Program-made: the position numbers and the translations under genes
Shown: positions 26,892-36,085 of the stretch, in pieces
How the letters are laid out: every line of letters starts with the position of its first letter
Numbering within the stretch: position 1 is the stretch's first letter
NCBI GenBank assembly: GCA_963829355.1
Contig: CAWHHZ010000014.1
Span: 283,667 to 347,666 of the forward strand
Reading direction: 5' to 3'
Length of the DNA stretch: 64,000 bases
DNA from: CAWHHZ01 sp963829355
Lineage (GTDB): Bacteria; Acidobacteriota; Thermoanaerobaculia; Gp7-AA8; JAHWKK01
Notes under the pieces: model-generated
The model's database searches: none
What the model saw: the letters and a program-made list of their open reading frames with translations, nothing else
What the model was told of the DNA's origin: nothing

Positions 26892-27328
26892 GTCATCCTG
26901 AGCCGCCGGAGCGCAGCGGAGGACGGTCGAAGGATCGCGTTCCGTCATACTCGCCCTGAATTTCTTCGCAATTCACCTCGAGTATTGCCGTACGCGATCC
27001 TTCGCTGCGCTCAGAGGCTGTGAAAGAATCCAGCGTACCCTGCGTTACGGGCGCGGCGAGTCTCGAGCGCGCGGAGCAGCGACGCAGCGATGTGGTTCAT
27101 CGGAAAGGAGCTGCGACCCTTCGACTCGCTGGCGCTCGCTCAGGGCAGGCGCCGCGATCGGCGACGCCCCGCCCGTAACCCTTTGGGCTGGTGGTGGTTA
27201 CGGCCCGATCTCCGCGTCACTCGTCGTCACCGAGGAACCACCGCGACTCCTCCTCGTTCCTTGAGCTCGAACCGTAAGCACCACCAGCGCAGGGTACGCT
27301 GGGTTTTTTCACAGCCTCTCAGGATGAC
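26892..27328. repeat. Palindromic repeat, module A, copy 5, interrupted by an inverted-repeat element
   Basis: GTCATCCTGAGCCGCCGGAG at the left and CTCAGGATGAC at the right bound a module A copy. It is split after GATCCTTCGCTGCGCTCA by a 306-base element (27014-27319). The composite fills most of the interval between the convergent OsmC and amidohydrolase genes; nothing else is seen there. Confidence 0.75.
27014..27319. mobile_element. MITE-like inverted-repeat element nested in module A
   Basis: Left end GAGGCTGTGAAAGAATCCAG continues CGTACCCTGCG; the right end is its inverse with few mismatches (CGCAGGGTACGCTGGG, TTTTTTCACAGCCTC). A second inner inverted pair (CTGGTGGTGGTTACGG and CCGTAAGCACCACCAG) lies inside. 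There is no coding frame, so any movement would need a transposase in trans. Confidence 0.55.
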
Positions 27329-27364
27329 ATCTGCTGTTTCAATGTGCCCTGAGCAATGGGCCTC

Positions 27365-30300
27365 CTATTCGCTGAACCAGAAGGGATCTGGGGTCCGCTC
27401 CCTCGGAGCGACTTCCTTCATCGTCCGGGCATCGTAGAGGCGGCCGTTGATCATGGTGTAGCTGATCGATTCCGAGTTGCGGATGTTCTCGAGCGGGTTC
27501 TCGTCGAGAACGATCAGGTCCGCGAGCTTTCCCGCCTCCAGTGAGCCGAGATCGCGATCGAGACCGATGTACTCGGCGCCCGAGATGGTCGCAGCTCTCA
27601 GGGCCTCGTGATTCGTCATCCCGCCCTGCTCGAACATCCAAAGCTCCCAGTGTGCACCGAGGCCCTCACGCTGTCCGTGCGCGCCGATCTGGATCTTGAC
27701 TCCGGCGTCCTGAAGCTCAGCCGCCACTCTGGCATTGTTGAAGTGGTTGTAGTCTTCGGGTGCAGCCTTCATACGACGACGTGAGCGCGCATCGATGAAC
27801 TGGGGCGGTGCGAAACGCGTGAGCCGTTCGTTCTCCCACACATTGGTGACGTCGTACCAGTAGTGCTCTCCCCAGATGCCGCCGTAACCGACGATCAGTG
27901 TCGGTGTATAGCCGGATTTGCTCTGCGACCAGAGCTGGATCGTGTCGTCATAGATGTTGGCGACCGGGATGGAGTGCTCGATGCCGGTGTGACCGTCGAC
28001 GACCATGTTCATGTTGTGCTCGAACAGCGATCCTCCCTCGGGGACGACCATCATCTCGAGCTCCCGGGCTGCCTGGATGATCTGCTGGCGCTGATCTCGC
28101 CGCGGCTGGTTGTAGCTCTTGACCGAGAATGCCCCAACCGCCTTGAGGCGTCTGAGATGGGAAAGGGCATCGTCATAGCTCTCGATGATCGCCTTGAATG
28201 GCGCCTTCGCACCGTAGAGAATCGTTCCGGTGGAGTAGATCCGGGGAGCGACGATCAGTCCCGCCTTTCCCATTTCGCTCGCGGCGAAGATCTCGCTCGT
28301 ATCGTTCGATGGATCGTGGATGGTCGTCACACCGAACGCGAGGGAGTTGAAGAAGTACCAGTTCTGCTCGGGGATGATCTCCTCGTTCGCTGTCGATCCG
28401 TGCCAGTGGGCATCGATGATCCCCGGCATGATCGTCTTCCCCTGAACGTCCACGACCTTCGCACCGCGCGGCAGATCGATCTCTGAGGCGGGACCAACGG
28501 CGACGATGCGGTTGCCGTCGGTGACGATCATGCCATTCTCGATGACCTCGTCCCCGTTCATCGTGATGATGCGGGCACCGGTCAGCGCGATCATGCCGGC
28601 CGGCTCCGCGTACGGCTGCGTAAAGGAGATATTGAGACCGGCAGCGGGTGGCTCCGGGAGCTCTTCCGGTGCTCCCTCCACAAAGGCGAAGGTCTCCCGC
28701 AGCTCACGGGTGAACAGCTCCGGACCGAGCGACCAGTGAAGTGCGCTCGAGTCACCGGACCAGTGGATGTACTCCCCTGCGTCGCGGGAGACGCGCGCGG
28801 TGGGAACTGATGAGGCTTTGGGTCCGATCGCGATCGGCTTGCCCGTCGAGATGAACGGTGTTACCCAGGCGTTGAACTGCTCGGTGAAGGCGAGCCACCT
28901 TCCATCTGGTGAGATTGCGAATTCGGTTGCGTTGTCGCTGGTGTAGTGAGTTCTCTCGTCACTCCCGTCGAGCTCGATCGACTTGAGCTGACGGTTGAAG
29001 TCTTCGCCATACTCGATGAAGTACACGCGGTCGCTGCCCGTGGCAAACTGCGGCTCGAAACCACTGCCGGACAGCTTCGAGGGCGCACCACCGCCCGACA
29101 GAGGTACCGTCCAGATTCCCGTGTCAAAGGAATAGTGGGGCGAGGTGAGATAGCCACCGCCCATCTTCCGATAGACGACATTGCGATTGTCGGGCGAGAG
29201 TACCGGCTCGACATAGTGACCCGGCTGCGCGGTAACCACGCGGCCGTCGCGACCATTCGGCCTGATGACGCGCACGTCGCCGAGCTCGAGATCGTCCCAT
29301 GTCGAATAGACGATCCAGTTGCCGTCCCGCGACCACGAGGGGTAGTACTCGAACCGTTCCGTCTGAGACGTCACACGACGTGGTGTTCCGTTCGGGAGAT
29401 CCTTGATCCAAAGATACCCGAGTGCCTGATAGAGAACCTGCTTTCCGTTCGGTGAAACTTCGACCCAGCGAAGCATCTTCGGCTCGAAAGTCTTTGGCGC
29501 CACCTCGACCGGAAATCTGACGACTTCCGTCATCGTCCGCTGGTCCTTCACGTGGAAGGGGATGAGCGCGGCTTCCCCGGTGGCGACGTCGACCTCGTGG
29601 AACTGACCTCCACCCCAGACGACGATGGAGCGATTGTCCGGAGTCCAGGCCATCGACGGGTATACCCCGTGGATCGCCCAGGTTTCCTGCATGTCGCGGT
29701 CGAGACCGTTGAACAGTGGGCGAATCGCACCACTCTCGAGATCCATCACGTGAAGGACAGTGTCGAGTCCTTTTCGCCGGATGAACGCCAGCCACTTGCC
29801 GTCATGGGAAGGTGTCGGACGGATCGCGCCACCCGGACCGGAGATGATCGTCTCGGTCTCACCGGTCGTACGATCGAGGCGCTTGATGCTGTAGATCCCT
29901 TCGTAGACGTTCTTGCTGTACTCGAACACGGCACCCGGGGTGGTGTCCTGGCTGTAATACACATATCGCCCGTCAGGCGAGATCGCCGGCTCGCCGAGGT
30001 CTTTCTGATCGTTCGGCTTCTCAGTCATCTGGAGGCCTTCGCCCCCCGTCCGGTGATAGAGCCAGATCTCCCCTGCCCCCAGAGAACGGCGGGACGTGAA
30101 GTGCTTCCTGGCAGCGATGTACTGACCGTCGGGCGACCATGTCGGGCTGTTGAGCAGCCGGAAGGTCTCCTTCGTGACCTGCTTCGGATCGGTTCCGTCC
30201 TTGCGGATGATCCAGATATTGTCTCCACCGGACCGGTCGCTCGTGAAGGCGATCCAGTTGCCGTCGGGCGAGTACTTCGGCTGCATGTCCCACTCAATGC

Positions 30301-30646
30301 CGCTCGTGAGATTCCGTGCCTCTCCACCACTGAAAGGAATCACGTACAGATCGCCCAGCAGATCGAACACGATCTCTCGCCCATCAGGACTGACGTCGAG
30401 GCTCAGCCACGTCCCCTCGGATACGTCGAGGTTAGCGGTGTAGTGGGGTCCGGGAGGATTGGAGACATCCCACTTCGGTTCCTCGTTCTCCTGCTTGCCC
30501 GCTATTTCGTCCGGGACCGGAGCGACCTCGCGGTTGTGGTCGTCGGTCGGCGAAGGCGGAGCCTGCGCACTCGCAGCCCCTCCGGGGACGAGCAGTAGCG
30601 ACACGGCGAAGAACGAGACCACGAGACGGCTGAGCATTGATTTCAT
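27365..30646 (-). CDS. Exported PD40 beta-propeller / amidohydrolase fusion protein
   Basis: A 1093-residue protein with a signal peptide (hydrophobic 9-27). Residues about 50-680 are TolB/DPP-like propeller repeats (PDGREIVFDLLGDLYV, SPDGNWIAFTSDRSG, SPDGRYVYYSQDT). The C-terminal 400 residues are an amidohydrolase: ALTGARIITMNGDE, metal-binding IDAHWHGS, VTTIHDPSN, GHTGIEHSI and LGSLEAGKLADLIVLD. In this fusion the propeller probably gates or binds peptide-like substrates; the true substrate is unknown. AAGGAG is five bases before the ATG. It is one of the longest genes here, and the frame is intact. Confidence 0.9.
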   Translation of the reverse strand: MKSMLSRLVVSFFAVSLLLVPGGAASAQAPPSPTDDHNREVAPVPDEIAGKQENEEPKWDVSNPPGPHYTANLDVSEGTWLSLDVSPDGREIVFDLLGDLYVIPFSGGEARNLTSGIEWDMQPKYSPDGNWIAFTSDRSGGDNIWIIRKDGTDPKQVTKETFRLLNSPTWSPDGQYIAARKHFTSRRSLGAGEIWLYHRTGGEGLQMTEKPNDQKDLGEPAISPDGRYVYYSQDTTPGAVFEYSKNVYEGIYSIKRLDRTTGETETIISGPGGAIRPTPSHDGKWLAFIRRKGLDTVLHVMDLESGAIRPLFNGLDRDMQETWAIHGVYPSMAWTPDNRSIVVWGGGQFHEVDVATGEAALIPFHVKDQRTMTEVVRFPVEVAPKTFEPKMLRWVEVSPNGKQVLYQALGYLWIKDLPNGTPRRVTSQTERFEYYPSWSRDGNWIVYSTWDDLELGDVRVIRPNGRDGRVVTAQPGHYVEPVLSPDNRNVVYRKMGGGYLTSPHYSFDTGIWTVPLSGGGAPSKLSGSGFEPQFATGSDRVYFIEYGEDFNRQLKSIELDGSDERTHYTSDNATEFAISPDGRWLAFTEQFNAWVTPFISTGKPIAIGPKASSVPTARVSRDAGEYIHWSGDSSALHWSLGPELFTRELRETFAFVEGAPEELPEPPAAGLNISFTQPYAEPAGMIALTGARIITMNGDEVIENGMIVTDGNRIVAVGPASEIDLPRGAKVVDVQGKTIMPGIIDAHWHGSTANEEIIPEQNWYFFNSLAFGVTTIHDPSNDTSEIFAASEMGKAGLIVAPRIYSTGTILYGAKAPFKAIIESYDDALSHLRRLKAVGAFSVKSYNQPRRDQRQQIIQAARELEMMVVPEGGSLFEHNMNMVVDGHTGIEHSIPVANIYDDTIQLWSQSKSGYTPTLIVGYGGIWGEHYWYDVTNVWENERLTRFAPPQFIDARSRRRMKAAPEDYNHFNNARVAAELQDAGVKIQIGAHGQREGLGAHWELWMFEQGGMTNHEALRAATISGAEYIGLDRDLGSLEAGKLADLIVLDENPLENIRNSESISYTMINGRLYDARTMKEVAPRERTPDPFWFSE

Positions 30647-30711
30647 TCGAGCTCCTTTCGATTCCGTGAATCATACCAATGCCGCTGACCGCCGGTCCCC
30701 GACAAAGACCT

Positions 30712-31099
30712 GTCATCCTGAGAGGCTGTGAAGCGTAGGACGGTCGAAAGATCGCGTGGAGTCATCCTCAAGCCGTGACCCCAGGGGAACCCACCTCGAG
30801 TCATCCCGTACGCGATCCTTCGCTGGCGCCAGACTGTGTGAAAAACCGACCGGCTTCGCGACCGTCTTTTTTGGAGTGCTGAGCTCGCCGAAGGACGAGC
30901 TCAGCTTTACATCACGCCGCCTTACGGGCTGCGGCGGGTTGCAAGCTGCAGTGGAAATTTCCTGACTGGTCCCGATTGCGGCCTCGATGGTGGTTGCCAC
31001 GGGATCCAAAGCGGGGCTCGTCCTCCGGCGAGCACCGCACTCCACAGTCACAGCCTCGATTCACGAGGCGTTTTCACACAGTCTCGCGCTCAGGGTGAC
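30712..31099. repeat. Palindromic repeat, module A, copy 6, interrupted by nested elements
   Basis: Bounded by GTCATCCTGAGAGGCTGTGA and CGCTCAGGGTGAC. It is split by the element 30831-31084. Unlike most copies it lies between divergent genes (amidohydrolase and epimerase), filling most of their 593-base intergenic space; the remainder holds both ribosome sites. Confidence 0.7.
30831..31084. mobile_element. MITE-like element with AGACTGTGTGAAAA termini and inner GGAGTGC inverted repeat
   Basis: Outer termini AGACTGTGTGAAAA and TTTTCACACAGTCT are perfect inverses. Inside, 30873-31043 begins GGAGTGCTGAGCTCGCCGAA and ends with the near-inverse GGCGAGCACCGCACTCC. The inner part, with its GGCTTCGCGACCG flank, is repeated at 50042-50228. 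Confidence 0.55.
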
Positions 31100-31158
31100 A
31101 AGGTTCATTTCACTCCACTGGCGAAGCGAAGCGGCGCCATTCCCCCGCTCAGGATGAC
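31100..31158. repeat. Palindromic repeat, module B
   Basis: AAGGTTCATTTCACTCCACT, then GGCGAAGCGAAGCGGCGCCA and CCCCCGCTCAGGATGAC, directly after module A copy 6. Confidence 0.75.
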
Positions 31159-31239
31159 ACGTTCGGCGCCACACTCTGGAACACACTTCCGCCGACGTGA
31201 TAACGTTCGTGCGCGCCATCCGGCGCTGGAGGCAACCCT

Positions 31240-32256
31240 TTGCGCAAGCCCGCCGCCCTCATTACCGGCGCGAGTGGAGAGATCGGCCACGGCCTGATCA
31301 CACATCTCGCCGAGAACGAAGACAGACCAGTCATCACCCTCGATCTCAAACCTCTCGAGCCTGAGCTCGGACGACTCGTGGCGCATGAGTTTTCCGGATC
31401 AATTCTGGACAAGAATCTTCTCGAGCGCGTCCTCTCCGAGTACGCCGTCGATCAGGTCTTTCATCTCGCCGCGCTTCTCTCGACGCGGAGTGAGTTCACG
31501 CCCGTCACCGCTCATGAGGTGAACGTCGAAGGCACGCTCAATCTGCTGGAGTTTTCGCAGAGACAGGGTGAGTCACATGGCCGACCGGTGGTGTTTCTCT
31601 ACCCCTCGTCGATCGCAGCGTACGGGATGCCTGATCTCGAGACCAAGGATCGGGCAGGGCGCGTCAGCGAGGACGACTTCAACACGCCGACGACCATGTA
31701 CGGCTGCAACAAGTTATACGCCGAGCATCTCGGGCGATACTACAGCCGGTACTACAAGCAGCTCTCAGCAGACCCGCTGGCCGGGCGCGTCGACTTCCGC
31801 TGTATTCGTTTCCCAGGACTGATTTCAGCGGTGACCGTGCCCTCAGGCGGAACCTCGGATTTCGCGCCGGAGATGATCCATGCCGCCGCACAGGGTGAGC
31901 CGTATGCCTGCTTCGTCAGACCTGATACGAGAATTCCATTCATGGCGATGCCGGACGGAGTTCAGGCTCTTCTTACTCTCGCCGCAGCTCCGAGAGACAA
32001 CCTCACCAGGACGACCTACAACATCGGGGCGTTCAATCCATCAGCGGGAGAGATCCAGGAGATCGTCGAGCGCTCCTTCCCGGGGCCTGTGATCACAACC
32101 GAGGTCGACGAGAAGCGCCAGGGGATCGTCGACTCGTGGCCGGCCGATGTCGATGATTCCGCCGCGAGAAACGACTGGGGCTTCTCCCCGCAGCTCGGAC
32201 TCGAGGAAGCATTCCACGACTACCTGATCCCCCGTATCCGCGAGCGATATCAGTAG
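31240..32256 (+). CDS. NAD-dependent epimerase/dehydratase, L-threonine 3-dehydrogenase-like
   Basis: A 338-residue extended SDR protein. NAD-binding ALITGASGEIGHGLITHL at the N-terminus is followed by FHLAALLSTRSE, the catalytic YPSSIAAYG and YGCNKLYAEHLG (YxxxK). GGTSDFAPEMIHAAAQGEPY, CFVRPDTRIPFMAMPD and YNIGAFNPSAGEI match the short-chain threonine dehydrogenases that oxidise L-threonine to 2-amino-3-ketobutyrate rather than sugar epimerases. A sugar substrate remains possible. A TTG start with GGAGG upstream is used. Confidence 0.82.
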   Translation: MRKPAALITGASGEIGHGLITHLAENEDRPVITLDLKPLEPELGRLVAHEFSGSILDKNLLERVLSEYAVDQVFHLAALLSTRSEFTPVTAHEVNVEGTLNLLEFSQRQGESHGRPVVFLYPSSIAAYGMPDLETKDRAGRVSEDDFNTPTTMYGCNKLYAEHLGRYYSRYYKQLSADPLAGRVDFRCIRFPGLISAVTVPSGGTSDFAPEMIHAAAQGEPYACFVRPDTRIPFMAMPDGVQALLTLAAAPRDNLTRTTYNIGAFNPSAGEIQEIVERSFPGPVITTEVDEKRQGIVDSWPADVDDSAARNDWGFSPQLGLEEAFHDYLIPRIRERYQ

Positions 32257-32271
32257 CTGGCAGCGACGGAA

Positions 32272-32402
32272 TCATCCTGAGAGGCTGTGAAGGATCGCGT
32301 TCGTCCTGACTCGACGTGAATTTGCACGAGGAATCGGCGGCGAGTATGACCGTACGCGATCCTTCGACCGTCCTTCGCTTCGCTCCGGCGGCTCAGGATG
32401 AC
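32272..32402. repeat. Palindromic repeat, module A, copy 7
   Basis: ATCATCCTGAGAGGCTGTGA to CGGCTCAGGATGAC between the convergent epimerase and iminopeptidase genes; only four bases separate it from the latter's stop. Confidence 0.75.
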
Positions 32403-32405
32403 GTG

Positions 32406-33357
32406 TCAAGTGCTTTTGCCAAACTCGTCGGTGGCCTCGATCAGGGCGCTGCGAATGCCGGTCTCTTTCATGCTGTGCCCCGCGTCCGGCACGATCGTCA
32501 GTGAAGCGTTCGGCCACGCCTTGTGAAGATCCCACGCACTCATTGCGGGACACACCACGTCGTACCTCCCCTGCACGATCACGCCGGGGAGATGCGCGAT
32601 TTTGTGGATGTCGTCGAGTAGCTGCGCATCGGTCCGAAAAAAGCCACCATGAACGAAGTAGTGGCATTCGATGCGGGCAAACGAGGCGGCGAAGGTCTCA
32701 CCGCCCATCTGTTCGATCAGACTCGGATCAGCCAGGAGTTTGCTCGTACTCGCTTCCCAGATCGTCCACGCTTTTGCCGCTTCGGCTCGCACCTCAGCGT
32801 CCGATGAGGTGAGACGCCGGTAGTACGCACTCATCAGGTCCCCTCGTTCCACCGGCGGAATCGGCTCGAGGTACGCTTCCCAGGCCTCCGGAAAGATCGC
32901 GCTCGCTCCTTCCTGATAGAACCACAGGAGCTCTTTGCGCCGCAGCATGAAGATGCCCGCGGAGAATCAGCCCCAGGCACCGCGCAGGATGGGTCTCGGC
33001 GTACGCGAGACCGAGGGTGCTTCCCCAGCTTCCGCCAAAGACCCACCACTTCTCGATTCCGAGATGCTCGCGCAGTCTCTCCGTGTCGGCCACGAGATCC
33101 CAGGTCGTGTTCTCGCGAAGCTCTGCGTGCGGTGTGCTCCTTCCACAGCCTCGCTGGTCGAACAGCGTCACGTGCCAAAGCTCGGGGTCGAAGTAACGGC
33201 GGTAATCTGCGTCGAGTCCGCCCCCCGGTCCGCCGTGAAAGAAAATTGCCTTCTTTCCTTTGGGGTTACCTACCTGTTCGTAGTAGATGGTGTGGATCTC
33301 CGAAACTTTGAGGAAGCCACTGTCGAACGGTTCGATCGAGGGATATAACTCGCGCAT
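32406..33357 (-). CDS. pip: Proline iminopeptidase (alpha/beta hydrolase; frameshifted)
   Basis: Two frames make one S33 peptidase of about 316 residues. Frame one has IYYEQVGNPKGKKAIFFHGG and PGGG as the oxyanion loop, TLFDQRGCGRSTPHAEL, and the nucleophile in FGGSWGSTLGLAYA. At LGLILRG the frame is lost; the other frame resumes with MLRRKELLWFYQEGASAIFP and carries the catalytic Asp in GRYDVVCP and His in PDAGHS. The length of 952 bases is one over a multiple of three, so one surplus base in the GGG run near 32956 explains it. The enzyme removes N-terminal proline from peptides. The ATG at 33357 follows AAGGAA. Confidence 0.85.
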
Positions 33358-33549
33358 TCGTTCCTTCTCCAGGCCGCCGCCGCAATGGCAGATGGCGTTC
33401 ATTTGATGAATATTCACAGCCTCCGGTGCTCAATGCATGATCACCGCCTCCCGCTTTGCACGGAGTGATCATCGTGACGGGTCCGCCTGTCGAGCATCAC
33501 CTGAGCGGGTAGATTGCCACTCTAGTCCGTCTGCTCCGCTGGTGCCATT

Positions 33550-33720
33550 CTACTGTTGATGTGGGCCAGATGGTGCCACCCATGTCTCGAGGAGATCGAG
33601 GCTCAGCGGGATCGGTGTGAGCTCGTAATCGGATAGTGCTGCTCACTCGTTCTCGTCGTACGCCTTGATCTCGGGCTCGTCCTCGGTCAGTGCCAGCTCG
33701 ATGCGGATGTAGCTGTTCAT
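33550..33720 (-). CDS. Tiny ORF with an in-frame TGA after codon 25 (doubtful)
   Basis: The ATG at 33720 overlaps the stop of the DUF2784 gene (ATGA) and gives MNSYIRIELALTEDEPEIKA and five more residues before TGA at 33643-33645. The same frame continues for 30 codons (SDYELTPIPLSLDLLETWVA...) to TAG at 33550. The continuation looks protein-like, so the TGA may be a nonsense change or an assembly error. No family is recognised. The first 25 codons alone may also be translated by coupling. Confidence 0.3.
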
Positions 33721-34082
33721 GTGGCTGTCCGGGACCAGAACAGGAAGGCGTACACGAGAAGGTTCCAGACGGTGACGCTGATCGCGGCCGTGAGCTCGAG
33801 CCGGCGCGGCATCCCGGCAGGATAGACCAGCGGTGCGATGTAATGCGCGACGAAGCCTCCCTCGTAGCCGACGATGGATGCGCGGCGGCGCAACTCCTGC
33901 TCGAGTGGAGTGAGCGGGCAGGTCCAACCAGCCAGATTCACCACTGCTGACCACACGACAGCCGGCACGTGGAGCCACAGCCAGCGCGTGTCAATCAGCG
34001 CGAGAAATCCGCCGAACACGGCGAACAGGACGAAGGCGAAGTGAGTCGCAAGAACGAGCTCCGGTGCCATTCTCCTGATCAT
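33717..34082 (-). CDS. DUF2784 domain-containing membrane protein
   Basis: A 121-residue protein with about four hydrophobic helices. ATHFAFVLFAVFGGFLALID, WLWLHVPAVVWSAVVNLAGW, CPLTPLEQELRRRA, GFVAHYIAPLVYPAGMPR are the family blocks of DUF2784. The function is unknown. The ATG at 34082 is preceded by GGGAGG; an earlier in-frame ATG lacks a site. The stop overlaps a tiny ORF. Confidence 0.82.
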   Translation of the reverse strand: MIRRMAPELVLATHFAFVLFAVFGGFLALIDTRWLWLHVPAVVWSAVVNLAGWTCPLTPLEQELRRRASIVGYEGGFVAHYIAPLVYPAGMPRRLELTAAISVTVWNLLVYAFLFWSRTAT

Positions 34083-34149
34083 GGTTACCTCCCGTCGGTC
34101 AGATTCTATCGCCGTCCACCGTCCTGGGTCGAAGCCGCGACACGAACCC

Positions 34150-34271
34150 GTCATCCTGAGCGCAGCGGAGGATCGCGTACGTCCTGACTGTCGCGCTCTT
34201 GCCGGCCTGACAGTCGGGCCGTCCGAGATCCTTCGACCGTCCTTCGCTGCGCTCCGGCGGCTCAGGATGAC
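34150..34271. repeat. Palindromic repeat, module A, copy 8
   Basis: GTCATCCTGAGCGCAGCGGA to CGGCTCAGGATGAC, ending 15 bases from the stop of the ABC permease gene. It separates the ABC operon from the DUF2784 gene. Confidence 0.8.
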
Positions 34272-34286
34272 AGCGGGTCACGTCGA

Positions 34287-35096
34287 TCACCCTCGGGTGG
34301 AAGGGCTGGCGAGCCGGTCCTCGAGCCACTGGGAGAGGCGATGGATCGATGCAACCGTCAGAAAAATAGCGAGGCCGGGAAACAGGACGAGCCACCAGGC
34401 GCTTCCGATCGCCTGCCTCCCCGACGCGAGAATCGCTCCCCATGAAGTGCGGGGAAGCTGGACGCCAAATCCGAGAAATGACAGCGCAGACTCGACCAGT
34501 ATCGCTCCCGCGACGCCGAAGCTCGCGGAAACGATCGCGGGTGGAAGTGCTCCGGGGAGCAGATGCACGAACATGATTCTGGCGGAACCCGCGCCGCTCG
34601 CCCGTGCTGCATCGGCGAAGTCGCTCTGCCGGAGCTTGATCATTTCGCCTCTTACGAATCGCGCCTCCGACACCCAACCGGTCACCGCCAGCGCACCGAT
34701 GATCGACCACACCGATGGACCCACGAGCGCGACGATCACCAGCAGCAGGACCAGGAACGGGAACGCGAGCACGATCTCGATCAATCTCGAGATGATCCAG
34801 TCGGGCCAGCTCCCGAAGGCCCCGGCGACTCCACCCATGATTGAACCGATCAGAAGAGAGAGCAGTCCCGCGGAAAAACCGACCAGAAGCGAAACGCGCC
34901 CTCCGTAGAGCATCCGTGCAAGTACATCCCTGCCGAGCTCGTCAGTCCCCATCCAGTGCATCTGTCCGGGCGCCTGCAGCCTCGCGCCGAGCTCGATCGC
35001 CGAGGGGGAGGCCGGAGCCAGAACGGGCGCTCCGACGGTTGACAGAAAGATGATGATGAGCACGAGCGCGGCGATTGCCGGAAAGTCTCTTTTCAC
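34287..35096 (-). CDS. Peptide ABC transporter permease, DppC/OppC type
   Basis: A 269-residue permease with about six membrane spans. HWMGTDELGRDVLARMLYGG is the DppC/OppC N-terminal signature and ARASGAGSARIMFVHLLPGA the EAA-like loop that contacts the ATPase. It should form the importer channel with the DppB-type protein encoded just upstream, whose stop overlaps this ATG (ATGA). No ATPase gene follows; a repeat and a DUF2784 gene come next. Confidence 0.9.
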   Translation of the reverse strand: MKRDFPAIAALVLIIIFLSTVGAPVLAPASPSAIELGARLQAPGQMHWMGTDELGRDVLARMLYGGRVSLLVGFSAGLLSLLIGSIMGGVAGAFGSWPDWIISRLIEIVLAFPFLVLLLVIVALVGPSVWSIIGALAVTGWVSEARFVRGEMIKLRQSDFADAARASGAGSARIMFVHLLPGALPPAIVSASFGVAGAILVESALSFLGFGVQLPRTSWGAILASGRQAIGSAWWLVLFPGLAIFLTVASIHRLSQWLEDRLASPSTRG

Positions 35097-36085
35097 ACCC
35101 TCACCTGCTCCCTCACACGCACTCGCGGATCGACGATTCCGTACAGCAGATCGGTCAGGAGACTCGCGACGACGACGAACACTGCAGTAAGCAGCGTCAG
35201 CCCCATCACGACCGGATAATCACGGGAGAGTATCGATGTGAAGTACAGGCGGCCGAGTCCGTCCCATTCGAAAATCTGCTCGACGATGATGCTGCCGGAG
35301 ATCAAGGTCGGCACGACGAGCCCAAAGAGTGTCACGAGCGGAATCAGTGCGTTTCTGAGCGCGTGGCGGAAAAGGACGCGCCGCTCCGGAATCCCCCGAG
35401 CGCGCGCCGCCGCGATGTACTCCCTGCCGATTACCTCGCTCACCGCAGTGCGTGTAAAGCGAAGAAAGACGGCGATCTGAGCGTATGCGAGAACGATGGA
35501 CGGAAGGATCAGGTGATGCAGGTGGTCAACCACACGCTGAATCACCGGAAGTTGCTCGGCACCGGAGGATGACATCCCGTAGAGGGGAAACAGGGTGAGC
35601 TCCACAGCGAGGTAGTTCATGAGCAGCAGCGCCACCCAGAAGTTCGGCAGCGCAAACAGCACGAACGCGGCCGTGCTGCTCGACCGATCGAACCGACTTC
35701 CCGGCCGGGAGCCGGCGACGATTCCGCCCGTCACTCCGATTGTGACCGCCATGAGAAGTGCTACGAGGTTGAGCTCGACCGTCGCACCGACCTTACCCGC
35801 AATCGTCTCCGCGACCGGACGCCCGGTAACATAGGAGACGCCGAAATCGCCTCGAACGGCCGCGTTCATCCAGGCCAGATAGCGCTTCGGAAGCGGCTCA
35901 TCGAGGCCGAAGTCGTGTCTGATCTCAGCAACGATCTCGGGAGGCACCGAGCGTGCGGAGGGACCTCCGAGGTGGAACAGAACGGGATCGCCCGGGACGG
36001 CGTGAATCATGAGAAAGACGACGATCGTGATGCCGATCATCGTCAGCACGGAGTGACCGAGCCGGCGAGCGATGAAGGTGGTCAT
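35093..36085 (-). CDS. Peptide ABC transporter permease, DppB/OppB type
   Basis: A 330-residue permease with about six membrane spans. It opens TFIARRLGHSVLTMIGITIV and VFLMIHAVPGDPV, the DppB N-terminal signature; YIAAARARGIPERRVLFRHA and LRNALIPLVTLFG form the ATPase-contacting loop. Start and stop overlap its neighbours by four bases each, so it is the middle gene of a tightly coupled three-gene operon. Confidence 0.92.
   Translation of the reverse strand: MTTFIARRLGHSVLTMIGITIVVFLMIHAVPGDPVLFHLGGPSARSVPPEIVAEIRHDFGLDEPLPKRYLAWMNAAVRGDFGVSYVTGRPVAETIAGKVGATVELNLVALLMAVTIGVTGGIVAGSRPGSRFDRSSSTAAFVLFALPNFWVALLLMNYLAVELTLFPLYGMSSSGAEQLPVIQRVVDHLHHLILPSIVLAYAQIAVFLRFTRTAVSEVIGREYIAAARARGIPERRVLFRHALRNALIPLVTLFGLVVPTLISGSIIVEQIFEWDGLGRLYFTSILSRDYPVVMGLTLLTAVFVVVASLLTDLLYGIVDPRVRVREQVRV

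Noticed and set aside
33643..33645. In-frame TGA as a selenocysteine codon
   Set aside because: No known selenoprotein family, no recognisable SECIS hairpin directly after it, and no selenocysteine genes in the window.
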